In this document: piece by piece, positions 13,651-27,155 of the stretch
Position numbering within the stretch: the stretch's first letter is position 1
How the letters are laid out: every line of letters begins with the position of its first letter
From: Dipetalonema caudispina
Taxonomy: Eukaryota; Nematoda; Chromadorea; Rhabditida; Onchocercidae
Assembly (NCBI GenBank): GCA_013365325.1
Contig: JABVXV010000122.1
Span: 1 to 64,000, forward strand
DNA: 64,000 nt
Direction: 5' to 3'
The notes under the pieces: model-generated
Databases searched by the model: none
The model's input: only the letters and a program-made list of their open reading frames with translations
What the model was told of the DNA's origin: nothing
Position numbers and translations under genes: made by a program

Positions 13651-16411
13651 ACATGAAATAACGTAAGTTTGAAACTATTTTACTGGTTTACATTACAATC
13701 CTTTTTTTTTTTCAAGTAGCCATATGATATAGCTAAATTTGGCATGCACTTTTATCACCATTAACAAATACAATTTATAGTTGGCCGAAAAGTTACAGGA
13801 TAATTTATAAGGTACAGAAAGATAAATAAATATTTGAATAATTTTGTAAATTATGTAAATTTTAAAGTTATTGTTACTATGATACTCTACGATAGGAGCA
13901 ATATTATACAATAAACATCCTATTTCATCGAATGAAATGATCAAATTCAAAACGCATTCATTCATCCTTAGCTTGGAATTTTCATATTTTATTATATTAA
14001 TCGATCAATTCCATTTCTCTTAGGAAAAATTGGGACAACATTAATATTATTAGCTATGGAAGGATGGAACAAACGATATCAGAGGCGTTGGCTTAGGCTT
14101 TTAAGCTAATGTTCACAGTGGACAGGACATTTTTTTTATTGCCAGTAATGTCGAATCGAGTCTTTGAAATCCGATAATAATTTGTATTAATTAGTTGCCA
14201 TTATTTGGGGGACACCCTATATGCACAGCTATATCTTCTGTTAACTAAATATTCTCACTTTCGAAATTTTCCTGGAATATTTTACTTTTTCAAATAAGTT
14301 TCACTTATTTAATGCTTGAATATTAATGGATGATTCATAATTTTTCATATTATTTCTAATTTTTTTTCAAAATTTCATTTATAATTCTCTGTGAAATTAT
14401 TTATTTTACAAATAAACAACTTACAATTCATGGCTCAATTTTCTTACCATACTATGATTTGTTTGATTTCATGTCGAAAAACAATACATTATATAAATTG
14501 CGTGCAAAAAATTTTCATTTAAAAGATTATTAACAACAACAAATTACGCTTAATTCTCCTACTGAATCGGTTCATTCAAACTAAAAAGAAAAGCTTTCTA
14601 AATAAACAAAAGTATACAAATTTAAATAATCTTGAATTTTCTCTTCTAAAATATTCAAAAATATGAGTGAAAAATGAATAAGTCAGAAAGTGATTGGAAA
14701 TATTTTCCACTTTACATTTTACGAAAGAAAATTGAATTGAATTATTGTTTATTCTTAAATGATATATTTGTTATTCGTATACTTTCCGATTTTATTTTAA
14801 TGCATATTGCTATATTTGATCGTAATAATTCAAATGTTCAAGAGGATGAAAGGATGGAAATGAAAAGAAAGGATAAAAAGAAATTGGTAGATAAAAATAA
14901 ATAAGAAATTGTTCATATCATATCTAAACAGTACAGGAAGAAAAAGTTGCTTTATTTTTTGATGATTGTCAATATTATCAACGATTGTTTTCAAAAAATT
15001 CATAACAATAATGTTATAAAAATGATCAAAATTGAATTCTTAATTTAACATAAAATTTGAATATAATCTATATTTGCATATGTGTAATATCTTTGAAGGA
15101 GGATGTACATTTCAAAAATCAGAAACAAAGCTTGTGAGATTATTTTGACATGAATGATGAAAAAATGTCAAATTTATTCCTGATATAAAGAAGGATATCT
15201 TGTCTCATATAGGATAATAGATGAGGTAAAAAAAAAGGAAAAAATTTCTTGAAATTAGAAAAGGTTTTAGTGAATAATTTTTATAAAATGTTGACGTATT
15301 TCTTAAACTATCATCATTTTTTTTTTTTTTTTAATTCAAAAAGCTAAAAGCTTTCAATTTTTTTTTTTTCTTTTATAACGAAATATAAAAATTAACGAAT
15401 AGAGTACAAAAAATATATGTGAAGATTATGATTACTTTTGAGATTTAAATTCTTCTTTTTTTTTTTTACAATTTTCAATTAGGAAACTTACTAATTTTAT
15501 TTCATACTTTTCAATGATTTTGCATAAATTGTCAATTTTGCTTTATCATAATGCTGTAATTTTTTTCATCAGTTCTCGAATCGGTTGATTATCTGACATT
15601 TTCCACTTTTTGTTTTGATGATTATGTTGGCAAAGCATGTAAATCACGCTACAACAAAGCAAAAGTTTTTATGTTGATAACAAAAAGAACCTGCTGATTT
15701 TAATTTAATCTTTATTATTTGAAATTATTTTGCTAAATTGTAGTCAGCAATTATTTTATTACAAATGAATACAAACTTATGATTGATGGAAGTATTTAGC
15801 ATTTATTTGTTTATTTTTTTCCAATTTCTTCAACTTTACTAAACTTTCTGTTAGATTTAAATAATGAGTATGTATGTATAGTAATAAAATTGAATTTAAA
15901 AAAAAAAAAAACAATAAACGTTAATTTTTTAAAACAATTTAAAACAAATTTATGTTCATGAGAAATACGCAATCTTCTTAACCTTTTTTGATCCATTGTT
16001 ACAAATTATTAATTACATTAATTCGAATTTTTCTTTTTTTTTTTCGTTTTTTTTTTTCTTTCTTTGACTTATTGTTATCGTTGTAAAAGTGAAATTAATA
16101 ACTTTTTCTACTTTAATGATCATTAATTTAAGACTTTCATGCTTACTTTCTCTCTCTCTCTCTCTCTCACACTTTTCATTTTTTAGTTAACCTTTTTCAT
16201 AACTTTTAACGCATGACAAAAAAAAAAAATGAAAGGTTCCCGTAAATCAATCTTTTATTGCTTAATACATGACAATTTATTCGATATAGAAAGCTTTTGA
16301 AATTTTTACATTACTTGTCTTTATTTTTTTTAATTGGATTAATCCTGGAATGAAATATTTCAAAAATTTCAGATCCTTTAACAACGAATTCTCGATGATA
16401 CTTTAATCAGC
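13651..16411. other. Intergenic A+T-rich DNA
   Basis: Homopolymers and a CT repeat (16149-16168). A 77-codon open frame at 14674-14904 on the + strand lacks recognisable features and is not called. It lies upstream of the neuropeptide-like gene and presumably contains its promoter. Confidence 0.6.
16149..16168. repeat. CT dinucleotide run
   Basis: Short CT microsatellite about 250 bp upstream of the neuropeptide-like gene start. Confidence 0.85.
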
Positions 16412-18438
16412 ATGATATTCACAACGATGTTACGCTATTCGACAATACAAATAATGATAATAACAAGCATGTTGAGCAAACAAATTTACTCCTATGATAT
16501 GGATGAGGATAATAAATGCCTCATTGAATTTGATCCAATTTACTGCAATTTACTAGAACAAACATATGAAGTGAGCAAATTTTTTGATTTTTTTTTCCCC
16601 CCTTTTTCTTTAAAATAATTTACAATTGAAGTTAAGAGATTTTATCTTAATTACTAATTTTAATAATTCCTAATTAATCTCATAACTTTACTTTTCCACA
16701 ATTTCTTTCTCTTTTTTTTTTTTTTTTTTTTTTTTCAAAGAAAGAATGGTTGAAAAATTAAACAACCGAAGGACATACAAAATGAATAGATTAGCATGCT
16801 GAATTATATCAGAAATTCCTTTTCTTTTTTTTTTACTTTTTTTTTTTTTTTAATTATTTTCTTTTCATAATTATTTTTCTTTCACATGAAGAAAAAAAAA
16901 TGGAAATATTTTCCACTTCAATACATTTAACATATACAAAATTGAATCTAAAATTCAGTAATATCAATGAGAAATGAAAGAAAGAAAGAAAAAATTTCTT
17001 TTTTTTTTTAAAAAAAAAGAAATTTTTTCAGCTTTTCTCGCAGAAATTATGGTGAATGTTTAATTATTGGGAACATTAATAAATATTGAATTCTTGTAGA
17101 ATTCTGTAAGTAAGCAATTATGAGAGAGATACATTGACGATTAAATCTTTTAAGAAATTGATTAGTTTCAACAAAATTTCCAAAAATACATATTTTAATG
17201 ACAATCATAGCTATCATTAATTTTTACAAAAAATTTAATATTATATTGGAATGTCTTTATTCAAATAGAATAATTCAAATAAGCTAAATTCTATTATTTC
17301 ATCTGATTTTGAGCTTAAGGTTTTGTTTAACCGTTTTATCCATCACGTAATTCCTTTCTCGAATCACTCTGTATTCTAACATCACCAACAAATCTTAAAA
17401 TATCATTGAAATACAATACTTATGAATAATTTTAATCATTTTATTTTCTAGGATGACAAGATTAGCATAAGCAATAACTAAGTTAGACATTCAAAAAAAA
17501 AAAAAAAACAAAATCAATTATTAATTAATTGTTCATTATGTTTTGTTGAGACCCAGCAACCCATAATACCAACGATGCAAGAATTGAACGCGAAACGATC
17601 ATTGAATAAAGCACGAAATAAATTGATTAAATCAAGCAGATTTTGGGGAAAACGAAAGGATGATACGGTTATTGTTAATTAATTATTTCAATATCGATTT
17701 TTTCAAAATTTTTTCTAAAATTTGAAAACTTTTTTATGTTAAAAAGTTGAAAGGATCAACAAAACACAGTGTAAAGAGACTTTAAATAAATTTCAAAAAT
17801 AGAAGATTTTCTAGTGTACGTTATGAATTATACACGTCAATGTCACAATGCATTATAAATTTCTAAATTAAAAATATTTTAAAAGTAATCGCTAGATGCT
17901 GTAAGATAAGTGAGGGAAGAAGAAAGAAACTGAGACTAATTCAATTAAAGTCCGCTGGTTTTTATAGTTGTTAAATTTTAAAATTTTGAATTTTGTAGAA
18001 CAGGATATTATGCTTTGAAGATTTTATAATATGAAAATTAGAAGTTTTAAGCGAAAAAAAGTCTTCTTTAAGTTTCAGTTTGATGAGGATAAGCCAACTT
18101 TAATGTTTGGTGCCACAAATCTAGGTATGTGAAACACTTCATTTTTTTTTTTTAAATTTAAATCTTTATATTTAATATAAATTTCGTTCACTTTTTATAC
18201 TATGAATTACATTGAGATGTTCAGTTTCAACGTTTTGCAAAAGTTTCATTCAAATTTTTCTTTTTGGTATTTCAATCGTTTAGATTATTATGCATTAGAG
18301 CAGCAAATTCTAAATAAATCAATGGATTTATTTAAAAAAGTTTCAAACTTTTTAAAATATTTTAATTTAGATGGACCATACAGACGATCAGGCCATCAGA
18401 AACTTGGACATCCATTGTCAAGCCGTTTCTGGGATTGA
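16412..18438 (+). CDS. Putative secreted neuropeptide precursor with SSRFW motifs
   Basis: Four in-phase exons: 16412-16570, 17551-17667, 18079-18124, 18371-18438, giving 129 residues. Residues 1 to about 27 form a hydrophobic signal peptide (a second Met at residue 6 is an alternative start). An acidic segment with a Cys-x8-Cys pair (KCLIEFDPIYC) follows. Lys-Arg at residues 68-69 and Gly-Lys-Arg at 86-88 bracket SLNKARNKLIKSSRFW, so a 16-residue C-terminally amidated peptide is predicted. After Arg-Arg at 112-113 the last 16 residues are SGHQKLGHPLSSRFWD, sharing KL and SSRFW with the first peptide. Dibasic sites, an amidation glycine and repeated related peptides are typical of neuropeptide precursors. 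The exon 2 donor could be at 17667 or 17673, and reading through it stops after six further residues. I do not recognise the family. Confidence 0.65.
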
Positions 18439-19188
18439 GCAACAGTTACATACAACAAAATTATTTTGACATATTTTTCAACAGATATTTTGTTGATTAA
18501 TTATTTAATTAAAAATGTTTTGTGGAAAGAAAAAAATAATTTTTTGCAAATGTTTGCATCAGAAATTATTATCCAAAAGTTTCATCGATTTAGTTTTATG
18601 CAATTTATTTAAGATTGCAAACAATCTGAATTACCAGTCTGTTAAAGCTATCACCTTTTATTTTCATGTTGCAAGTCTTTTTTTTTTTTTTGGCTCATAA
18701 ACATGGTATCATAATTGGACGATCAATTTTTTGCGCATTAGCTAAATAACTTATCAATAATAATCAATCATTCATTAATCGTTTTTATAAAACGATAAAG
18801 AATACATCTGTCAAAAGGATGTAGAAAATGATTATCAGAAATTGAAATCGAATTTATGATTTAAATTGGGGAAAAAAATTATTTTAAGTGAAAAAATTTT
18901 TCTTTTTTTTCTTATCATAAATTATTGAAAACTAATAAAATGTACAGCATGAATGTGAAATTTTTAGCATTGTAACACTGATTCATTAATCGTCATTTTC
19001 TTGGGCATATCAATGTTATGAACTAATGATTACATGGTATTACACTATACCATAACAAGTAATCATTCAAATTTCGTTAAATAATATAAATTGATCAAAC
19101 TAAATCAAATATTTACTTATTTCTTTGACATAATTCATATAACCAATGATAGTAATTGTTAGTTTGAATTATATCATCACATAATAAT
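18439..19188. other. Intergenic, convergent gene ends
   Basis: Lies between the 3' ends of the neuropeptide-like gene (+) and the insulin-like gene (-). It presumably contains both 3' UTRs; nothing else was seen. Confidence 0.6.
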
Positions 19189-22100
19189 TCATCGTGCATC
19201 AGTAATTGACCTTTCGCAACAAAATGTCGCCAAATATTCCTGTGAACATTTCCCAAAATTGCAGCAAACTGTCGCAACACCACGACGATAGCTACGATTT
19301 GATGTCTTGTCTGCATCTGTAATTTACAACTTTACGAAAAAAGAAGGAAAAATCATTTTTGAAATTTTAATCAGTACTATATTATGAATTTTATTATCAA
19401 AATAATAATTATATCATATTTTCTGGTTGCCAAATTTACTAACTATTTGAGGTTATCAGAGAAGTCGAAGATTTTGAAAGTAAATTAGTATATTTCGAAT
19501 GAATTAAGTACTTTCCGGTTAAAAGGAATGATAAATTCGATGCTGGAGTAATCTTCTTGTTACGATAATTGAGGATATTCATTCCAATGATTGTAGGGGT
19601 TAGATCAACATTAAACTGATTATCCGATACAGCGAAAAATTACAGTCAGCTGGATGTTTCACTTATAAACTATCGTTTACTGATATATCTTAGGAAATTT
19701 AATGACGATTAGATCAACTTAATTCTAATCTATAGACCAATGGAGGAAAGACAATCATCTGAGGAAGAGTTTGCAACGAGTAGAAAAATAACTCTTTCTT
19801 TTGTTAAAAAATGGGTACGGAGTAATTGACTTACTTAAGCCACACCAATTTAGCTTCAATTAACTCATTTAACATTTGATGTAAATCTAATATCCGAAAA
19901 ACGACAAGTTTATAGATTCGATGGTAATAAAATAGTGAAATTTACGAAGTTGAAACTTATTCCTTCTAAATTCACACAAATAGTCTGTATTCTACATCAG
20001 TTTTCAAACTCTTGAAAATCATCATCCTCTTTCTGTCTACTCACTTGTTCGATAATTTATTAGCCTAATAATCAAAATCCATTGTATACGGCTATTAGGT
20101 GCTGAAGAAGTAATTCAGTGACGAAAAAGCATTTAAACGATAATTCTATTTCAATTTTGAAGAGATAACTTTTGTTGGAGTTATCCTTCCGATCGCTCAA
20201 TCAAACTGACCAAAAAAGCAAAGTCAAATTTTTTAAACGAAAATTAAAATGCCATAATTGGATATTGTTAAAATAATATAAATGCAAATTATTGGAAAGA
20301 TAATTCAACATTTAAATTGATGTTCGAAAAAAATTAAATTAAATTAATTAATCAGAAAGAAGACATCGGAAAATTAGTTTGTTTTGATGAAAATGAATCA
20401 TTCAAAAATGGCAACATTAACATTAATGATTCGTAGGAGATCTTGAAAAACAGTGAAACTTAAATCAGAATAAATGTAACATTGCATTCGACATTTTACG
20501 AATGTACTCCAATAGAGTGCATTTGATATCGACCATAACGATAAATGCCAATTTCAAATGTCTTCAGGAATGTCATCTTTTAAGAACAAGTTGAATGATT
20601 CAACGTATTTCCATTTACAAAGTGTCAAAATAAGCTGATCATTTATTATTTCTTTTTTTCTTCAACAAAGCAAAAGAAAAAAAAGAAACCAAATGATTAT
20701 AGCAATTATTCAAAAAGGAAGTTAAATGATTCTCACCCGGTAACAATTTGAAAAAGAAGAAAAAAAAAGAAAAAAAAAAAACGAAAAAAAAGTTGATAGT
20801 TGTATGAACTGACAAAAATTGTTAGTTCATACAACAGAGATAATGAAAATAGCATTCAAGGAAGAAGCCAAAATTGCTATAGTTTTTGCTGTGACCTTTT
20901 CTAAAGCAAAATTAATTTTCTGTGACAAAATTTTAAGAAGTCAATATGTGTCATATCCATTATTTAGTTAGTTGACCAATTATTAATTATGCAACAAACG
21001 AAGTGCCGCTGTTTATTTAAGTAAATTGCAGCGTGAATTTCAGGAGTTTGAAAGCATTCAAACTTTTCAAGAATTTGAAATATCGATCAACTGCTTGAAA
21101 AAAAAAGAAAAATAATATTTGCAATGTACAGTCTTAACAAATATTGACCTTCGTTTCGTCATTGAAACAAAAATTAGTTGCAACAACTTGATATATTACC
21201 ATTTTTTTTTTTCTTTTTTCTTAAAGCAATTTGCAAAGGATAGTATCCTCAAAGAAAATTTTCGAGAATTTGGCAGGAAACAAAAATCCAGATTTTCTCT
21301 TCATGACTATTCTGAACAATGTTAAAATTTCAAAAGAAAAAAAGAAAAAAAAAAAAAAGAGAAAATTTGGTTGTAAGGAGAAATTACTCTTATCATTTCC
21401 TCTTATATCAATCTTGCATTTAATTTCCACATTACTTACACATTGTATTGGTTGAACTTTGAAAGCATGGATAGGTGTCATTTGTTGGAGTACATGTCTG
21501 CAATGATATGATATATTCAAAAATATATCAAATGATAAAATATTTGATCGCTTTCAAAATTGATTTACACATGAAATTAAACTTTGAAATTTAGGATTAA
21601 AAATATTTTTCAGGTATCCACTTGAACAGTTCCATCAAATTTTAATACCAAATAATCTAAAAAAATCAAATGATTATGACGAGTGATCAATTCACACATG
21701 GATAATTTATATTTTAACAACAAAAAAAAAAAAAAAAGAAAAATATCCTAAACAAGTTTTGTAGATTCACCTTAATCAAAGCATGTATCAACTCTCTACC
21801 ACAAATACGAAAATCGCTTGTTGCTACGATTTGCTTCTTTTCATGATTTATATTTACAAACTTGTCGAAATTATCTAATGCCTAAAAATTCATACAGTAA
21901 GGCAATAAGTAAGAGAAAAAGTTGAAAAGAGCTAAAAAAGAAAAAAAATTTTGCTGCTAATCTTTAAAATTTTAAAATGCTAAATAATATCATATTATAA
22001 TCTTTCCATGATAATGGATTCAGACATTTCGATATGATCCATGCCAAACAAAATACTAAAGTATTTGTGTACATTTCAAAAATTATTGTAGGTTAATTAA

Positions 22101-22230
22101 CGCAATTCAATCTTACTTGAATATTGGTAGCTACTTCTGTTGCTCTTGAAGTGGAATATTTGATCATAAGTACCATGAATATATGAAAGAAAGTGATATT
22201 CCGGAATATCCGGTAGATTGGATAGCACAT
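19189..22230 (-). CDS. Insulin/relaxin-like peptide precursor
   Basis: Four exons on the minus strand, read from high to low coordinates: 22117-22230, 21771-21881, 21440-21497, 19189-19316. All phases match, giving 136 residues. Exon 1 encodes a signal peptide (core FFHIFMVLMI). After a Lys-Lys site the B chain contains DFRICGRELIHALIKTC, with the insulin-family Cys-x11-Cys and relaxin-like CGREL, plus a further cysteine in YPC. The connecting region ends in Arg-Arg, then the A chain GVATVCCNFGKCSQEYLATFCC. Its spacing is CC-x4-C-x8-CC, whereas insulin has CC-x3-C-x8-C. Eight cysteines after the signal peptide suggest four disulfides, as in one class of nematode insulins. The product is secreted, probably a ligand for an insulin-type receptor tyrosine kinase. 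A 2.1 kb intron separates the A-chain exon from the rest. Confidence 0.86.
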
Positions 22231-22438
22231 ATTCCAGCCTCCAGCTTTAATTTCATCTTGATACTTTTACTCCTTTTTTTTTACTTTTTTGCTTTTTTTT
22301 CCGGTTTTTATTTTGATGTTATTCCGCGTAAAATACATTAAACTAACTAACTGATGAATTAAGCATTAATACTAAATCTTTTTGAATATCCATTGCTTCC
22401 GACTCGATCATACTGATTCCTTCGATCTCTCTCTCCCT

Positions 22439-22468
22439 TTCTCCCTTTCTCTCTCTCTCTCTCTCTCT
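22439..22468. repeat. CT-rich microsatellite
   Basis: CT repeat with CCC interruptions, about 200 bp upstream of the insulin-like gene start on its coding strand. Confidence 0.85.
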
Positions 22469-22674
22469 TTCTGTATCATCATACTAGACACATATCATAC
22501 TTGATAACTTATCATCTATGACAATTTTTTCAAATTATTATATAAATGAGATATACTCGAACTCTAAAAGAACGAATCCATTAACCATTTAAAATTAACA
22601 ATCATTAATGATGAGATAAAACAAAATAAGAAAAAAGAAAAAAAAAGAAAGCAAAGAAAAGAAAGAATGAAAAA

Positions 22675-22777
<103 letters not shown>

Positions 22778-24639
22778 GATAAAACCAAGACAATCTGATA
22801 GAAAAAAAATCAAACATATTGAAAAATACATTAGAAATGTGTAAACTTCCCGGACAATATTTTATGTGCAAATAGTATGATCTGTGTAATATTTCGATCT
22901 TTAACATATATCTTTGCTACTATTTTATGATCATTGCTTATAGCAATGATATTATATTATTTAATCTGTAAAATCATTTTGCATCAAATCGATCGTTGCG
23001 ATATTTAAAAAACTTCCGAAAATTATCTGCAAAAAAAAAAAAAAAAGAAAAACGCAAGAAAAAATGAAATGTTAATTTTGATTTATTTAAAATTTCACTA
23101 ATAATAAGACAAATTTCAATATGTAATACAATAGCAAACAATTTGCTGTATCATTTTTACAATGATGATCAAGGATCGATATGTATGGTTGAAGTAGCAT
23201 AACGATGAAAAATATAATTTCTTGCAAAATGCTTTAGAGGTGGAACGTTAGTTTTGCAATGACTTTTCAACCGATCTTTTATTCCTTTTTTTTTTTTGAA
23301 ATTAAACATTTAAGAAGTAGATGAAATTTTCTTATCTATCACTAACTGTGATAATTTTATCTATATGATTATTTAATTTTCAAGTGTGAAGGAGCAAAAA
23401 ATGATGAAAATTTTGAATTTAAATTCGTTCAAATTTTCATTCCTTGAATTTCTGAACAAATAAAAATTGTTAAGAAAAGAAAGTTGAGGGAGTAAAAATG
23501 GTTTTATTATTATGCCGGATCATTAAAATTACAACGGAGGTACATTTATCACTTTCTGGTAAAACATTTGAGACTTAAATTTGATGAAACTTTGATTGTG
23601 CTTTTGGGTCGGACAATTATTTCAGCTCTCATGGGATTTCAACTGTAGATAACAATTGGACTTTGAAATTTGCAGATTTCAGACGGTTGTCCTCTCTTTT
23701 CAACCATTACACAAATATTTTAAATTTACAAACAACTCTTCCTTGCATAATAAATTCAGTTTCCAGCACGATGAAATTTTGAAGCGTTCCATCCATTTGG
23801 AATATAATAAATTTTGCTCAGCAAATTATCTATAAATCCATTGAATTTTACACTCTTCATATTGCAATACATTAATTTCAATTTTTCCATCGGTTGAAAG
23901 CTTCATAATTTTAAATCTTTTCTTTTTTTTCTTCCTTTCAACTGATCATATGCATATATCTTCTCCATCTATGTAATTTTATCAATCATGCGAGACGATC
24001 ATATCAAATTCGATGAATAAATCATACTTTGACATTTTTCTTTATTTCATTGAAATTTCAATTCAGGAACAAGGCAAAAAAAATCAATTGGAAAAAAGTA
24101 ACACGTAGAATCTTTAACGAATATTCAGATATTGAACGCATTACATCAAATGGGTACCTTAGCTTATAAAATCAACGAACTATGAACCTTAGCAAATAGC
24201 TTTATCATATCATTTATTTTTGATTTTTCATTCATTTATCGGTTAGCCTATTCAATGGCGGTAAATGAATACATCAAAAATCAAATTGGAATCGATCGAT
24301 TATAATAGATCGAGAAGGAAAATATTAGACAGTAAATCAAAAAAACAAAAAAAAAAAAAAAAAAAAAAAAAGGTAACGGAAAAAGTGATGGTTATGTTTG
24401 GTAGCATCAAACAATATGCAACGATTGGTAATGTACTTTCAATGCACTTTAAACATTTTAAAAATATGTAGATTAATCGTACTGTTCCATCAAAGGACAT
24501 TTAAGTACTGAAAAAAAAAAAGAGAGAGAGAGAGAGAGAAAGAAAAAAAGAAAAGGAAAAACATCAAATGTTGAACTTTTGTAATATTTAAAAGATTATT
24601 TGTTCATGCGGAAATCCACTTCACCAAAAAATCCATCCG

Positions 24640-24850
24640 TTTTCTTCGTTCTATCCTCTTATCCATCAATCCGTTTTCCTGATTATCTCAAAATTTATCC
24701 ATTTTGTCGGTATTTCATCCATTCTCTATTATCCTTTCATGGATTTTTCCGTACATTCCCATTCCGTATTCACTCACTCATTCATCCGTTTTTCACATTT
24801 ATTTCTGTATCAGTTCTTTCGTACATTATCCGTACATTTATCCATCCAAC
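24640..24850. repeat. Degenerate CATCC/CATTC-rich tract
   Basis: Imperfect repeats of CATCC and CATTC over about 200 bp. They resemble the purer CATC tract at 26131 and produce a spurious 151-residue open frame. Confidence 0.6.
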
Positions 24851-24971
24851 ATACATTTTTATCTTTTCCCTTTTTTCCTTATTTGTTTCAAAAGTTTCTT
24901 CTCTGTCAATTTTTTTCTTTTTTTTTTTTTTTTTTTTTTTTTACTACTATAACAAGTATGTTTCCATGTTT

Positions 24972-25030
24972 TACACACACATACACACACACACACATAC
25001 ACACATACACACATACACACATACATATAC
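24972..25030. repeat. ACAC/ATAC microsatellite
   Basis: CA-type repeat with regularly spaced CAT interruptions. Confidence 0.95.
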
Positions 25031-25334
25031 AATGATTATTAGTTTGATGAGATGAAAGTTGACACAAAATTATCTATGATCATAATTCATATTATCATAC
25101 TGATTGATGTAATCAAATTGTTTAGTTCAACTTCTAAAAAATTTCATATTTCTCTCTTTACCTTTCTTCCGTTTACTCAAAAAATAAAAAATAAAAAATA
25201 TGCTGACTGTTAGCATTAATCTATGATTTTGTTCACTGATTATTTCAAACCTTTCTTTTTTTTTTTTCTCTCTCTCTCTCTCTCTCACTCACTGCAGTAT
25301 TCCCATTTTCCATTTTTCATCTCATTGTCATATC

Positions 25335-25335
<1 letters not shown>

Positions 25336-25409
<74 letters not shown>
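25336..25409. repeat. 74-base adenine homopolymer
   Basis: Uninterrupted A run following a CT-rich stretch. Its length is uncertain for the usual sequencing reasons. Confidence 0.9.
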
Positions 25410-25411
<2 letters not shown>

Positions 25412-25841
25412 AGGAAGAAAAACGTATCTTTTAAGGATGTTACAAATTGTGATGAACAAATGATTTGTACTTACACTTATATCACTACGAATGTGCAATA
25501 GGTATTATTACCTTGTTTAACTTCAAAATGAATTCCGTATTTATCAATCATTTCAAAAAACTAACAAAGATCAGGTTTGTTTTTTTATTTTTTTTTTTTT
25601 TTTTATTCTTCCCTTTTCCATTTGTTAACACAAAATTATGGCGCAATATTTGATTTACCATTCATTTCATATAAAAGGAATTCAAAACATAGTTATGTAA
25701 AGTATGCGAAAAAAAATAAAAAAAAAAAAATTCCATTTTTTAAAAACAGTAAAATCTATTAAATAGCAAATAATTTCAAATATTATATTTAATTAGGCAA
25801 TATCATAATGTTTGAGTATCGTTGTCATCTTTTCAACATTT

Positions 25842-25880
<39 letters not shown>

Positions 25881-25928
25881 CTTTCCTTCATTTTAAACGA
25901 TATTTCTTTCAAACAAATACGTTTTACG

Positions 25929-25996
25929 TTTATTATTATTATTATTATTATTGTTGTTATTGTTGTTGTTGTTATTATTATTGTTAGTTGTTATTG
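25929..25996. repeat. TTA/TTG trinucleotide microsatellite
   Basis: Alternating blocks of ATT and GTT repeats, similar in type to the repeat that opens the window. Confidence 0.9.
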
Positions 25997-26130
25997 TTTC
26001 ATTAAATCAATGCTCTCTCATTAATTAGAGTTATCACAATTTAAAATCTCACCATTTTTCTTATTTTGTTTCTCTTTTTTTCCTCTTTCAAACATCATCC
26101 GCTAATATTACCCAATTTATGATTTCGCTT

Positions 26131-26275
26131 CATCTATCCATCCCAAATCATCCAACCATCCATCCATCCATCCATCCATCCATCCATATCCATCTATCCA
26201 TCTGTCGATTCATTCATCCATCCATCCAACCAAGTAACCAACCAACCAACCAACCATCTATCTATCTATCTATTC
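26131..26275. repeat. Compound CATC / CAAC / CTAT tetranucleotide repeat
   Basis: Blocks of CATC, then CAAC, then CTAT repeats about 145 bp long, about 900 bp upstream of the channel gene start. Confidence 0.93.
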
Positions 26276-27155
26276 ATCGTTTCATTCAAACTATTTTTTA
26301 TTCATCATCAGAATCTTATCTTTTCTTCAGTAAAAAAAAAAAAAAAAAAAAAAAGTTTTTTTTTTTTTTTTTTTCTTTTCAAAAGAAAAAAATATTTTGA
26401 CGATGATAACAAAAAAAAAAACTTTTGTTATTACTTTTTCTTAAATCAATAATTATTTTCTTAGAAAGAAAGAAAAAAGACAAAAATTATGGATGAAAAG
26501 TTTTTTTTTTTTTTTAAATTTTTTTCGCATCACTTATTACTTATCATTTATAATAATTCAAATGAAAATATTTTTATTCATTTGTTTGCTTTCACTAATT
26601 TTTTTTTTGATTAACAAAAAAAAACGAAAAATACAAACTTTTTCGTATATTTAAAAAAAAAAAAAAAATGAATAATAAATTTAGCAAAATAAATTTTTTT
26701 GAAATTTTTTTTTTTGTTGAAAAAAAAAAAATTATGAGAATAATATTATTTTTTTTTTAAACTAATAAAAGAAAAGATTTTTCCTTTCTTTTTTTTTTTT
26801 TTTGTTTTGTTTCTTTTTACAATCACTCAAGTGAAAATAATATTTTCCATTGGGATTTTTCAAATTCCAATCATTCAACTAAAAAAAAAAAAAAAAAAAA
26901 AAAAAAATTACTACTTAAAGAATTGTATACTTTTACACTAATTGATGTACATTGTTTTTTTTTTTTTTTCTTTTCCTTATTTTCATTTCGTAGTTTTGTT
27001 CAATTTATTCAACTTTTCAAATTTCTACCTGTTTTTTTTTTTGCTTTGCAGCAATTTAATTGGACAATGATATTTCATGTGCTGATTTTTCGAATTTTTA
27101 TTATTCAAATCGAAAAATTACAATTTAAAAAATTTGTAATTTATCAATAATTTCG

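Noticed and set aside
14674..14904. 77-codon open frame on the plus strand
   Set aside because: Lys/Ile-rich, no recognised motif and no convincing splice partners.
18202..18438. 78-codon open frame ending at 18438
   Set aside because: Only the last 68 bases (from 18371) are exon; the rest is intron of the neuropeptide-like gene.
19113..19316. Minus-strand open frame of 67 codons starting at an ATG
   Set aside because: Its DNA is the insulin A-chain exon read in the wrong frame; the in-phase frame shows the cysteine pattern and ends at 19189.
24600..25055. 151-codon open frame on the plus strand
   Set aside because: Made of degenerate CATCC/CATTC and CA repeats and a T run; no splice context or family.
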